From: Cymodocea nodosa
Lineage: Eukaryota; Streptophyta; Magnoliopsida; Alismatales; Cymodoceaceae
Reading direction: 5' to 3'
Length of the DNA: 64,000 bases
Assembly: GCA_036874045.1 (NCBI GenBank)
Contig: CM072342.1
Location: 2,192,501-2,256,500 of the forward strand
Shown: piece after piece, positions 25,301-37,543 of the stretch
Layout: every line of letters begins with the position of its first letter
How positions within the stretch are numbered: position 1 is the stretch's first letter
Position numbers and translations under genes: made by a program
The notes under the pieces: generated by a model
Seen by the model: only the letters and a program-made list of their open reading frames with translations
Told to the model about the DNA's origin: nothing
Database searches by the model: none

Positions 25301-28300
25301 GATGTCCAGCTGGATGTTGGCATCAATTCTGGAGTGCATCAAAAGTGCATCAGATGGGTGCAGCGATATGATTGTTCCATTTGGTCCAATGTGATTTTTT
25401 GAATTCCATACAAATTCTTTATACTCATTGTAAATCAGTTTGATCTTTTTTGTTTTTGATTTAAATCCAGCTCCATATTGGCATCCTTATGCTGGTTTTT
25501 GTGAGTTAAATCATTAGAGGAGGAATCTACATAAACAAAGGTGGAAATTGTTTTGGAAATTCCGGTTTAAAGTTTGCAATAATGCTGTTAGTATCTGCCT
25601 TATTAAAGATTCAGAGGGTTTTACCATCCATGAGGACAAGAATGCCATTATTTGTATCAGGCTTGTAATTTGCAAAATTAGAATCTTATGACAACCGGAA
25701 ATCTAGGTGCAAGGGTATGATTATGGAAATGGAATAGTTTCAGAAGCATACTCAAAAATGTTGATGATGATTTTTTGTTACCTACAGTAAGGAAAGGAGT
25801 GTTTGCTTCATTTGTCGTTTATGACAAAAGTGTGCACACTGCATGTTATTGCTTTATAGTTGTTTAAAATAAAATTATTTTCTTATTTTTCTTTTGATAG
25901 CTCACCATTATCTTAGAGGCTTGTAATTGCAGAAAGGTGTATTTATGGAGTTCTGTAAGCATGAGGATTGTTGTTGCCAAAATCAGCCAATCTATAACCC
26001 CCTGGAATTGGTAACTTACCATCTGCATGCTTGGACCTAGAATTAGATTATACACTTTACAAATTTATCTGTAAGGTTTTGTTATTGTCGTTTTTCTTGT
26101 TTTTAGGTGCCACCTTTGTGTAATTTTATTGACAATTGCCAAACCACATGGATATCCATGCTTCCGCAACATGAGGCTGCTTCTGATGCTAAACATATGC
26201 ACTGTGAAGAATATTCTTATGATAGATTAGCCAGAAGATTTATTCCAAGCAAGGATCTAGGTGTTATTTTGATTGGCTCCTTATGGGTATGCACTTGTTT
26301 TTGGCTTTTCTTATTTTTGACATTAAGATGCTATCTTCTGCTCATGAATAACATCCCAGTCAGATTTTTTGGGGTGCTAAATTGCTTATAGGTGGAGGTG
26401 GGTTAAACTAGATGAGTTACTTTTGTGATCTCATTCCTTTGCTTCTCAACTGTTATTGTTTTACATGTCTTTGTGGAGTGTGAACTAGTATTGGATTATC
26501 AGTTCCAATGCAAAAAATTTACATGTGCTGGTATAATATTTAAGATTAGTGCTGTCAGTTGTCATTAGCTGTTCAAATATTTCATTCTGTTTCATTGTAT
26601 TTTGTTTATTATAAAACTATGGAAATTGCCATGTGCTTATTGTTTCAGATGCATTGTAGGCATCTAAGGCAATCTTTTTTTTGATAACTGACCATTCCTT
26701 TCTCCTACCTAGGTGGACAATCAAATAGTAGCAAAGGGTAAACCTTAGAGTGACATTAGTAGCCCACTTTCACGATTGACCAAGGAGAGTCTAGGCAAGT
26801 CTTGTGTGAGAGGAATAATCCCAAGTTTGACCATGTGAGAGATCGAATTGAGATCCAAAACACAATGGGTCCTTGGGTGGCTAACTGGGTTACCCCAGTT
26901 GGTTACATCCAAGCAACCTTTCATGAAACAAATTCCAATTATTTTGTTTGTTTGCCATGGTAAGTGGTTACATCTAAGGCAAATCAGGTTTCTCTATCAT
27001 ATTAATTGTCAATGTATTACCATCGAAAGGTTCATGTGGACTTATTCTTAAATTGAAGCCATTTGGTTTCCAGCAAGTTGCATTTCATGATCAATGATTA
27101 GCAAATCAATGGCTAATGTTTTGTGCTAATTTCACTTTTCTAGTCTAGCTTATGTTATTACCTTTTTTATTTCTTTGGGGTTTCCAATTCAAAACCCAGT
27201 TTACTAGTTTTGCTTTTGTTTTAGCTTGCATATGGCTTGTAGGCCTCCTATTTTCTTGGTTTTAATATATTATTGTTTGCTGCTCAAAAAAAAGATTAGC
27301 ATATAATTTTTGCTGTGCATTCTTCTGCTTTTTCATATAAATCTTTAATTTAATTTTTTATGTATCCAGACTTCCCCATCTACAAAGAGGCTTCAATTAT
27401 TTGATAAGACAGGAAGCATAGATATTGTGGTGCCAGATTTGCCTCCGGATATTAATACAAATAGTATTTATGAGGTGTGCCAAAATTTACAGCTATTTTT
27501 CAACATATATCACATTATTTAGTTCATACCAACTCTGTCTAATAGAAGAATGTGTTCCTTCTTTGTGTCAATTCTTGTGATGTCTCAAATCCATCGATAG
27601 CTACACAGCCTACTCTTCCAGTGTTATCAGCTTTCAAGTTATCACATTTAAATGATGAATAAGATTTTTGTTAGTGCATGCTTTGCTATTGATATCATTC
27701 AACTGATCTATTGTTATCCGCTTTCAAGTTATCATGTTTAAATGATGAATAATATTTTTGTTAGCGCATGCTTTGCTATTGATATCATTCAACTGATCTA
27801 TTATATGGCATTTTTCTTGTTTAATATAGCTATGCTTGGATTTCAATGTTATCACAATATTAGATAGTGTGCCATTATCTTTTGTTTGTGTTCTTTATTT
27901 GTATCTAATGGATCTGCAAATCTTTCTGTTTCTTCAGATTAAAGATTATGTACTTATCATGGAGGGCTTGCCTGCAAAGGTTGAATTGCTGCAATCATCT
28001 AGAAATGGGTCTCTGTCTTGTAGGAGCATCCTTCAAAATTTTCAGTCAAGGAATGAGCTGATTGACTTGACTATTTATGTTCATTTCTATCTCAGAAATT
28101 CAACTTGCCTAAACAAATATTTCCACCTCCCTGTTGCTAGAAACATGTTGTTTGAAAGTAATGCTGTATATCATCTTTTATATTTGACACACAAGTTTCC
28201 TGCCTTGCATGATGTAAGGTCAATGTAATTCTTGGTGAATGCTATCTAATCTTCTTATTTCCTTGATAACATGAGACATTTTTATTTTGCATTCCAGGAT

Positions 28301-31300
28301 AATTCTGTTATTTCAAATGGGTTGAAGGCATTTGCTGAATCTGTGCTTTTACCATATGATTTGATGGTTGTGGATGAATGTGGAAATGAAGATGGCCAAG
28401 TTGTGGAATCTTCCACTAGAATGACTGCAGAAGTTAAATATGCTGATTGGCTACGTAATCCAGAAAAATGGTCCAAGAAATCACAAAGCATTCATTCATC
28501 ACATGAGATTGTTTGGTCAGGTAATAGCTGCTTCTCTGTTGCAGACGGATCATTCAGAATTCCTTGCTTGCTTACATTATCTAGCAACATTTTCCGAGGG
28601 TTTCTTGTGTGCAGTAAATCACTTTGTGTTGGTAGTAGTGGATCATGTAGATTTGCAGGTAAACATAGCTATAACAGTCTTCTGTTGGAGTTTAAGGCAG
28701 ACACTTTCAGCAAGTACCAGGTTTGGTATTCTTCCTAGTTGTTTACCTAAATTGGACTTAGAAAATTTATTTTTACTGCAAAGGCTGATGTGATCAAATA
28801 ATCTCGTCTGACAGTCACTACATGTTGGTGCCTATTACATTCTTAAAGAACCACATATTGGTGTAAAACATCTTGAGGAATATGCAAAATCTAGTAAAAT
28901 AATTGTCAGCACTCAAAAATCTTTATGGCAATTTTCATTCTCTTTGGGAAATTCCGCTGTTCAACATGAGCCTCAATGCAACAGGCCAGTAGGGGATTCA
29001 CCAGTCAAAGAAAATGACAGTGTGGCTTGCAACTCTCATCATATGATATTCTTCAACCAACATTGCAATCAATCACAGAGACAATCTGATATCCATCTTC
29101 ATGTATCTTCTGAACATATCAAATTATTGAAGAGTATAGATAAATTACAGGTAGATGGGCTCTTCAATTCAGTTCCAGGTTGGACTGAGGTTGTTAGTGT
29201 TTCCTCCTGCATTGAAATTATGAAGGGAACACTGTCTCAGCCTTCTGGGACTGTCAGGCATGAATGCAATTTGCCTGAAGGAATCATAATTTCTCTGTGC
29301 GGAAATATAATGGATGTCCATTTTTTCCATCGTACTTCTTGTGCCCTGCCAAACTGGCTTGGAAATTCTACCAATATGCATCGAGAGGGACTTAGTAATG
29401 TTTGTATACATGCATATGAAAATGAACACATGGTAAATTTACATTTCTTGTATTTATGTATCCTTTATGTAGGGATTTATGTTTAACCAATTACTTGATG
29501 TTTTAGGTCAAAATTAAGGGGAAATTTGGCAAACATTTTTATCCCCTTGGAATGGGACCAGGAGCAAATGTGACGTTTCATAGACTTCTTATGACATGGT
29601 TTCCCACCTCTGAATTCATATTTCCTTTTTGTTTGAAAATATACTATTTGATTTTGTAGCTTGTTGCAAGGTTTTCAACAAAAATGTTATTTTGAACTTT
29701 AGTCCTTTGAAAAATTGACATGTTGGACTTCAGTGAAAGAACAGAAGTTCACAAAAATTGTTCAATAACTATGAATTTTTGGCATGAAAACTTAGGACAA
29801 GTTAAAGTAATCAATAATATGCATTGGCAAACAATTTATTCTAGTTTTTGAACATTTGTACCATTTAAAACATGCTGTAGATTAATATCAGTATGTCAGA
29901 GTATAAGAATTGAAAAATAGTAATAATGATCAAAAAATTATGAAAAAATGGAATCAATCATACACTGCAGCCTCTTGCTCAAAAAAATCATACACTACGG
30001 CCTAAATTTAATTTCATCAAAATTCTGAAAATGGTCTGAAAAATATAAAAGAAGCAAATAAACTCTTGCATATACAGATTTTACCTTGGATCCATGCAAT
30101 ACATTCTTATTTATAATTTTTTTATGTCATTTAAAATTAATTTCATCAAAATTATGAAAAATAGAAAGTTAGCAAAATAAACCTTTTGTTCTACAAACTT
30201 TACGTTGGATTAATAAATCAGAAATTTTTTTACTCAATCAACTCAAGAAAACACATATTGATGTTGATCAACATGGCCCCAGTCTTATGATAAGTGTTGA
30301 TCAACATAACTTGTCATCGACTTAGTGTTGACATGTCCTTGGCATCTGCTAGTGTTAAGACACCATTAGATGTCATGTTGACAAACATGAAAACTGATAC
30401 TTGTTACCGACATTTTGATGACGTGTGTTGATTTTGAAAACCATCATTTGTTGTAATATCATGATATTGACATTTTTGTAGTGGTTTCATTTTTAGCTTG
30501 ATAGAAACAAAATTCTTTTCTTGGGATTGCACAAGTAGGCAATGAAGTGATTAGAAAGATCTTCAAACAGCTGGATTACTGTAGAAAAATGTTTATTGCA
30601 TGCATAGTATAGCCAAATAACACATTTAACCAGAAATATAGTTGTTACCAAGGGTTGAGTAGTGTCTTGTAGGCTTCTTAACGGTTTTTCTTAGCAGTGT
30701 AGCATGCAAACTTATCTCTTTTCTTTAATTAATTGTTTGTGCCAACATTGCTATTGGTTGAGTGGTTGGTTATGTTGGGCTACCTAGTAAAACAATGTTT
30801 TACTGCTACCATCTTTAACCTATTGAATGTGATTTGTATTATCTTGGATCACTGTTGCTACAAATTTGTGCTGAAAATTAAGATAGGTAATGGTGCCTCT
30901 GATCAAAAGTAACTGATTGTGTGCTAGAAAGATGTAACAAATCCAGTGGTTCTTGAGTTTTACTAAACTGTAGTTTTTTTTTGCAACAAGGAATGCAGCA
31001 CTCATTTTCTATTACATATTTTCAGCAATTCTAGCAGGACGTACAAATTGTTCTTGACACCTGCATCCTTTGTTATGGTTAACTCTATCAAGGAAGTTGG
31101 TTCTCTATGTGATAGAAGTGATTGCCACCCTCAATCTAGTTCAAGAGCTTTGAAAGAATACAAGCTAAACAAAAGGGCTTTTGAACTAATCTTCCGCTCC
31201 ATTCAACCTTCTGAGGATAATGCTATTCGAATTCATTGTAGGGTAAGGCTCTGTTTTAGCCTTGTAGCATGTTGTTTCTGAAGTTGAAATATTCCAAGAT

Positions 31301-34300
31301 TCCTGTGGTAGTTCTCTAAATTGATGTATTAACACTTAAGTTTCAGGTATATGCTAGTAAGTCACATAGTTTTTGATTGGATTTTATTTGACAGGTTGAC
31401 CATGTTATTTTTGTGGCCCTTGAAAAGCAAACTCCTGAGTTGGGGAAAGGGTTGAGGCAAAAATTCAATAAGCCGTTAATTAAAGCTCCATTTGCTGGAT
31501 TTGTCATGGGTAAGTCTGATTGTGTTGAGCTCAATAGCCATGTTATCCAATTTACTAGGCAATTAATGCACTGCAAAAATGAATGTCACCTTTTAAATAT
31601 ATTGACATAATTGTATCATAGTGTTTTAGTTCTTGGAAGATCTCTCTTGCAAAAATATGTCGGAACATTTATGAGTACTTGCTGATCATATAACAATCAG
31701 AATTCTACAAATGGGTTAAATCTTTTAATCTATTTATATGCATTCTCATTCTGGTCCCATAACACTACTGGCAGTTGGCTACACCAAGCTAATGCTCAAT
31801 AAGCTCCAACCATGCACATGATGAATAAACTATGCGTCTGTTTGCAAGAATAATTTCTTATTGCATCTTTGATAAAAAGCAATAGATGTCCATTTCAAGT
31901 ATAAGCATATCTGCTCATCTTTTTAGGTGTATGCTTTACCCCTCTCTTTCATAATTTGGCAATAATATTTCTGGATCTCTTCTTCAGATGATGGCTCTTC
32001 CACTTTTTGTTGCTGGGCTGATGCTCATAGGGCGGAAACGTTACTAAGATTTCATGAATCTCTATCCCAAGCTTTGTTTGGAAGAATTTCCAAGAAAAGG
32101 GGAGTTCAGAATATCTGGGACAATTGTGATCATAGTCTTGACAAGATATTGAAGAAGCACCATAGAGTTATTATAGAAAATTATGAAGCACTGAAGGATC
32201 CCACATGTGTAGATTTCGCCTTTTCTATTAATTCAACTAAACCATTCAGCACTTTAGAGGAGAAGTTTCTGAAATCCATTCTTCTTTTTGCTTGCAGAGG
32301 CCCTATGCTTGTAAGTACTTTTTATCATACTTTCTGGTCTGTTCATGTTACACCAAGTACGTCACAAATGTACCAACCTCTGTACTCTATTGTGGCCTAA
32401 GCATGATATATATTTTTCTACTTAAGTATTTCCAGGTTACACATGCTTCAATAGATTAGTTATTTGATTCAGTAATCACCCAATGTGCTTTTTCCTAGTA
32501 GGGAAGTTTTCAACCTTCAGTGGGTTACTGCATTCACCACCCCTTGGTGGAATTCCACTTTTGCGTTTGAATTGGTTTTACACCCTTTATTTTATGTCAT
32601 TAACTTCTTGTGTGAAGTAAATCCTCATCTTCGAGAAAGAGACCACATTGAAAGCCTCGCCGAATATAGCTTGTTGAGGATTTAGGAAGATTGTGTGAGC
32701 TCATTTTCTTTACTATTAAATGTTCCTGGACACTGGATTGAATGCTGTTAGAAATCATATCCTCTTGGAGTCTCATCTTTAGGCCTAATAAACTGTATTT
32801 TAACAATATCATTTAATATATAGGGAAACTAATACTCGTATAGCAGCAGCATAATGCCACTTTAGCTGGAGTCTGTCTACCTCGGTAGGCAATTCCTAAT
32901 GTGGAAATACTTTCAGTAAAGCATTTAATTCAATTAAAAATTAAATTTCAGAATGCACAAGGAGAATTGTTGAAGATTGAATGATGTGGATTTTGCTGTA
33001 TGGATACTTTTTCCTGCAGCTGTATTGGTATAAACAATCATATTAAAATGAAAAACATCGCACTAAGAAAATTGTATGCTAAGAGGACAACGATACTCAT
33101 TGTCAATTAGACATGTATTGTAAAAAATATAGATAAAAATATCCATTTCCATAAATATTACCTAATTGCATGTTTTTTAAGATTGTTGAGTTATGAATAT
33201 ATAACTCAAAAGCTATTAGTTATCAGCGGAGAAGTCTCTCTTTGTATATAAGTCTTGTCCTCACTTTTAGGTTGTGTGGTTATTCCCTACCCTTCTCCTT
33301 GGACCTTTTTAGGTTCTGTAAGTGTCTTTATTTTTTAATCATGTAAATGGTATTTGTGTCCAATAGTTTATTTCTGGCTCTGATACTATATTGGAATGTG
33401 GATATTTAATTCAAAATCAATTAGTTGTGAATGGAGAGATTTCTCCTTCGTTCAATCCTCACCTTTTCCATTCTAAGACTATTCCAACAGCATGGGAATG
33501 CTTGGAAGAGGAAAGGGAACACACTTAGAAGCCACTGAGGGTTTAGCAATTCCAGGTGGCAGCAGTGGAAGACATTTTTGGTGGAGTTTGAAGCCCTTGC
33601 GAGCCTACTAGGAGGGGGAATGATTGGAACAGGAAGGGGAACACACTTAGAGGACATGTCAGAGATTAGAGATTAGAATGATAGGCTATGGCCATTGGAG
33701 GTTTGGCACCTACTGGTGGTAGCAATGGAAGACATTTTTTGAGTTCAACAGTATTTCACTCCCCCTCGTTTATCATTTTTTTCTCTTGAAACCCGAACGC
33801 TAATACCATGTAGAGAGAGGCAAGATGAGAAATTGTCATTACTTGTACTGGAAACCTTCTATAAACAGTGGTTACACAATAAGATACACAATTTCTATGG
33901 GACCATTATCCTAGCCCCCTAATGATGTGTACAAGGATCTATTTATTAAGTCATTTACTCTAACAAAGATATTGTTTGATTGTCTTCATATGTAATTTAT
34001 CGTTATTACTGGAAAGAACAAATTCTTGCTTCATGAATAGTTAACACCATCTTGTTTCATCCATTTTTGATATAAATATTGTGTTTTTTTGAAAGAGGAT
34101 AAGGATGATACCTTGTTAATGACAGAAATATTGTGTTAGTTCAAAAAAATTTTGTTCCTGCATTTTGTGATCCATCATTATTGAGAAGGGCCTCAGTAGT
34201 AGAAAACTGGCACTATTGATTTCATTGGGTGGTACCTCATTAAGCTAAATTTGGTCTTTACTGCCTCTTATTTTGATATAGCTGATCTATTACATATTTG

Positions 34301-35897
34301 TGGTATTTGTGTTGCAGGATATTGTTGGTACTGTGATGGATTTAAACACTTTAGGGTGTTCTAAAATGCCGATTGATATTGAGGGTTTAAAGCAGATTGA
34401 CATATGGAATTTTTGGGTTAGGGAAGTAAACCCATTAAATTTTTTAACAAGGTCTAGAAGTTTACTGGATGAATTGTTGGCTAAGTAAGTCTGATTCATA
34501 CACCATTGGTGTTGACGTTTAATGGCTTGAATTCCATAATTTATGATGTTCAGAATTGATATTTCTGATATTCCATAAATGTCTACTGCCTGACGAGCTT
34601 ACAAGGGAACATGAGTCCTGTAAATTAATCAAAGCTCTGAAAAAGATTGGCTGCTTGTTTCAAGGTAGTTGAATATGGATGCCTACTTGCCATTTCTCGT
34701 GCTTTAGAGAATCTTATCTCATTAATGAATCACATCCATTTTTTCTTCTCTTATTTCATGTAAGATTTCAATTTTGCAAAATCGTTAATTCATTTATTAG
34801 AAAGGATGAAGGAGAGTTGAAAAATCATATAATTTCTTTTAAATAAATTGCTCTTCTGTGCCTGTTTATGATGTTAATATTCTATATCTTCATCCATCAG
34901 GAGCGCCTCTGGTAAACTTTGCATGAAAACATGGAAATCTGTCGTATTCTAGAGAAGGAAGAAACCATGGATGCATCACCATCATTTATCTGAGTTCAAT
35001 AGTAATCAACAGATCTGTCTTGATGTCTAGGCTAGACATCTTGGCAATTTTCCAGGTTCCTCTCTGTAATCTTCTTTCGTTGTTTATGTAGAAACTCATT
35101 GGAAGTTACCTGCCAACAGAAAATATAAAATGTTAACAATGTTCTATTTGCTTTCTCAAAGTTTAGGTGTGCTTGTCTTTTCTACTACTCTTGGAAACGT
35201 CCAACCTCTACTTGGTTTAGGTTGTTTGCTAATCTTTGTGGTCTCCTTCCATCGGAATATTATATAAATAATTAAATATATGGGAAGGGGGTAAGGGGTT
35301 TTGCGGAAGTTGGTTTCAAATTGACAGGAGATAAAGGCTTCGACTTCTCGTAGGGAACTTTGGATTTTTATGCAGTGACAATGCCATGATTTAGATGTAG
35401 TGCTACGCAAGAGGAGAGCCCCTGTTAGATATTCACATCTTGTCCAGCAAAAAAGGCCTGTCAAAATTACCGATATCTTACCTGTCTCATTGGCCTGAAC
35501 CCGATTGTTTTAACAGATATAATGCAACCTGAGGTGGTGAATGGGTTGTGTACGGTTAGTGATTTGTACTTTAAAATCTCTTTATCCGTTCAATATAATT
35601 CATATATACATATCTATTTATCCCTATTTATCTGCTTTATGTAGTCAACCTGTTACTAAATGCATTGTCCTTTTGCACCCATTTGCCGGAGTTTTTTTCA
35701 TTACTTATTTGATTTGACAAGGTGCCCTGGCTCTAATGTCCAAATTTGTCGTGTTTCCCTTATTTAGAGTTTTTGTAGTTCTGTTATATTCAGTTAAATT
35801 TTGAAAAAGGGAGAGCCAATTATCTTCAATGTTCCTGTACAGGACATGGGTGCACATTCAGCCTGTGACTCTGGTAGTGGAAAAGCTGAAAAACTAG
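22355..35897 (+). CDS. CTC1: CST complex subunit CTC1, 16 exons, 1341 aa (or 1324 aa with early stop)
   Basis: CTC1 with STN1 and TEN1 forms the CST complex, which protects telomere ends and promotes telomeric C-strand fill-in. Exons: 22355-23395, 23959-24077, 24163-24237, 24324-24402, 24572-24634, 25933-26010, 26107-26286, 27370-27474, 27938-28213, 28298-28720, 28815-29432, 29507-29598, 31026-31242, 31395-31509, 31988-32310, 34318-34484 and 35843-35897 joined as the terminal segment. Every junction is GT-AG and keeps phase. The start TITISDLLRHSRPLTGAASL matches the plant CTC1 N-terminus, as do FSWTKVLLLGACIKT, FSAKFWVLLLFSCLRKKFHG, KRLQLFDKTGSIDIVVPDLP, KGKFGKHFYPLGMGPGANVT and DDGSSTFCCWADAHRAETLL. 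These belong to its serial OB-fold region. Plant CTC1 is about 1270 residues long. An in-frame TAA at 34486-34488 lies inside a perfect GTAAGT donor. Splicing there gives a C-terminus reading KTWVHIQPVTLVVEKLKN; not splicing ends the protein at LLDELLAK. The counted terminal exon is split by this last intron. Confidence 0.93.
27623..27802. repeat. 90-bp tandem duplication in a CTC1 intron
   Basis: Copy 1 (27623-27712) and copy 2 (27713-27802) share gctttcaagttatca, tttaaatgatgaata and gcatgctttgctattgatat with only a few substitutions. The duplication ends about 135 bp before the next exon. Confidence 0.93.
33184..33489 (-). mobile_element. Probable TRIM (terminal-repeat retrotransposon in miniature)
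   Basis: Two diverged repeats of about 100 bp flank about 100 bp of internal DNA. The left repeat (33184-33289) runs tgttgagttatgaatatata, actcaaaagctattagtta, ggagaagtctctctttgta and gtcctcacttttag. The right repeat (33389-33489) runs ttggaatgtggatatttaat, tcaaaatcaattagttg, ggagagatttctcc, aatcctcac and ends attccaaca. Just left of the right repeat, 33376-33388 reads ggctctgatacta, the complement of a tRNA-Met primer-binding site (TGGTATCAGAGCC type). This places the 5' LTR on the right and the element on the minus strand. A pyrimidine-rich tract after the left repeat (33287-33302) fits a polypurine tract on that strand. There is no coding capacity, as expected for a TRIM. It lies in the long intron before exon 16 of CTC1. 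Confidence 0.65.
33497..33738. repeat. Imperfect duplicated segment in CTC1 intron
   Basis: Two related stretches share gggaatg.ttgga, gggaacacacttaga, gaggtttggca or gagggtttagca, and gtggaagacattttt or atggaagacatttttt. The first is near 33497-33580, the second near 33619-33738. The second has an extra internal segment. Relation to the adjacent TRIM is unknown. Confidence 0.55.
33798..33965 (-). mobile_element. Copia-type LTR with adjacent primer-binding site
   Basis: 33809-33965 begins TGTAGAGAG and ends CTCTAACA, so it has TG...CA ends on either strand. Read on the minus strand it runs from TGTTAGAGTAAATG to CTCTCTCTACA and is followed directly by TGGTATTAGCG (33808-33798). That is a one-or-two-base variant of the tRNA-Met primer-binding site TGGTATCAGAG used by many plant copia elements. 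The internal region and second LTR are not visible to the left, so this is a 5' LTR remnant of about 157 bp. It lies in the same CTC1 intron as the probable TRIM. Confidence 0.6.
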
Positions 35898-37543
35898 CCC
35901 CTGCGATGTACATGCAAGTAATCTGGCAAGGGTAAGTCCTAGTCTCTGTTTACCGATGAAGAATTGAGGGACCAGGGGTGCTGCCTGTTGGCTTCAGAAG
36001 AATTTGATAGCTACCAGCTGCTTTGGGCTTCGACCAGTGTTTTCGTCTATATCTTGATTCAGAAGGTCCGACATATTATGCGACCATCCTCTTATTTTCC
36101 ATGTCATGCAGCTTTTGTGTATGATTTAACGCTTCTGCAGGTATACTAGGAAAGGATTCTCTGTAGTATTAGGTGGCTGTTGAGCATTTCGTCCTTGCTG
36201 ACATTGAAGAAATTCCCGTGAAAGATGAGAGAATCCACAAGGGTAGAGGAATAATCATTCTTTCCGAGTAGAAAGAAATCCAGTAGCATTAAGCTTCTTC
36301 AGGGTAGCCAAGGGGACTCTTAAAGTGAGGTACTGGAATTGGGCATTTTTGATCGGTGAGGCAAGTTAGCATGCACAGTGATATATACATCTGTCAACGT
36401 GCACAAAGCAATGGTATACATCTTTTCTGATCTTTTACGTAATGTTGATGAATACATACATTTTTAATTCACTAGGAACAATGATTAAGGTAGATATTAT
36501 TCTTTTACGTCTGATTTTTTTTTCCTCAAGCATTCAAAAACTCGAAGGCAATTATAGACCAAGCATGGAGATTTTATGTTAGCTATTTCTGAATCAGTGC
36601 AAAAGTTAGGAGTGAATTTCAGCAACACTTCCAAGCTTGGGCACAAGAATGAATCCTTTCTGGTGGTCGTTAAGAATTGATTGAAAAAGAGGTTTAAGTT
36701 AAATCATTTTAAAGAGTAGTTTTAATTGAATGGTTTGGTGAAAGTAAGTTTTAAGTTGACTTTATTTTAAAATTGGTGTACTTCAACTTTTATTAGATCT
36801 TCACAATATTCATGTGAAATCCTATTTTTTAAAATTCAATGCTCCACCTATATACTTGAAAAAATAGATCAGTCCTCGAAACATTGTTGAGAGCTTACCA
36901 GTGGTAATGCTTTGCAAAGATTCTCTATATTAGTAGACAAAACTGCTGCTGCCAGAGGAAGGCTTCTATGTTTGGAGGTTATTTCCATATTGAAAAATCC
37001 ATCGACAAAAACTGTATCGGCCACGAGCGTACTTGCAGAGAGTGTAACAATTAAGCATTCAAACAGGTAAGAACACCCCACACCCTTTTAAGGGCCCATC
37101 TTATCATTCTGAGAAAATGACAGAAATTATGGGGTGCTTCTATGGTGATCTTTCCTCGCTAATACATGGAAGTGTATCGTTTTTTGAGCTCCGTGACTGA
37201 GTAATGTTTGAAGCATTGCTATTTTGACAGTTTTCTTGTGTTCTTGTGCATGAATTTTTAGTTTGTCTTTCTCAGCCTACGGGTAAAATCGAAAATAATA
37301 TACTAAATGTTCTAATTTAATATTAAAAAAAATAATATACTTTTCTGTAATATATGATATTAAAATCGAAACATATATAAAAAAAAGGGTAATACACTTC
37401 TTTCCTCACGTGTGTGTGTTCCCTCCACTTCCCCAACTACGAATCAATGAGAGGTCAAGAGTCTTATCTGCCGCCATACCCCTCCATCCCTCCTTTATTC
37501 TTTGCTTGCGAGGAGAAACTACGCGGCACTCGCTCGTGTAGGA
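35898..37543. other. Intergenic: CTC1 3' region to COPI-associated gene promoter
   Basis: 35898-35931 completes an exon-like segment ending in a GTAAGT donor, possibly a spliced CTC1 3' UTR. The rest is AT-rich. A minus-strand open frame at 36869-37081 has no recognisable family. 37400-37543 is the GC-richer 5' flank of the next gene. Confidence 0.45.

Noticed and set aside
26660-26950. Possible SINE or LTR remnant in CTC1 intron 7
   Set aside because: No clear tRNA-like promoter boxes, poly-A tail or target duplication could be read.
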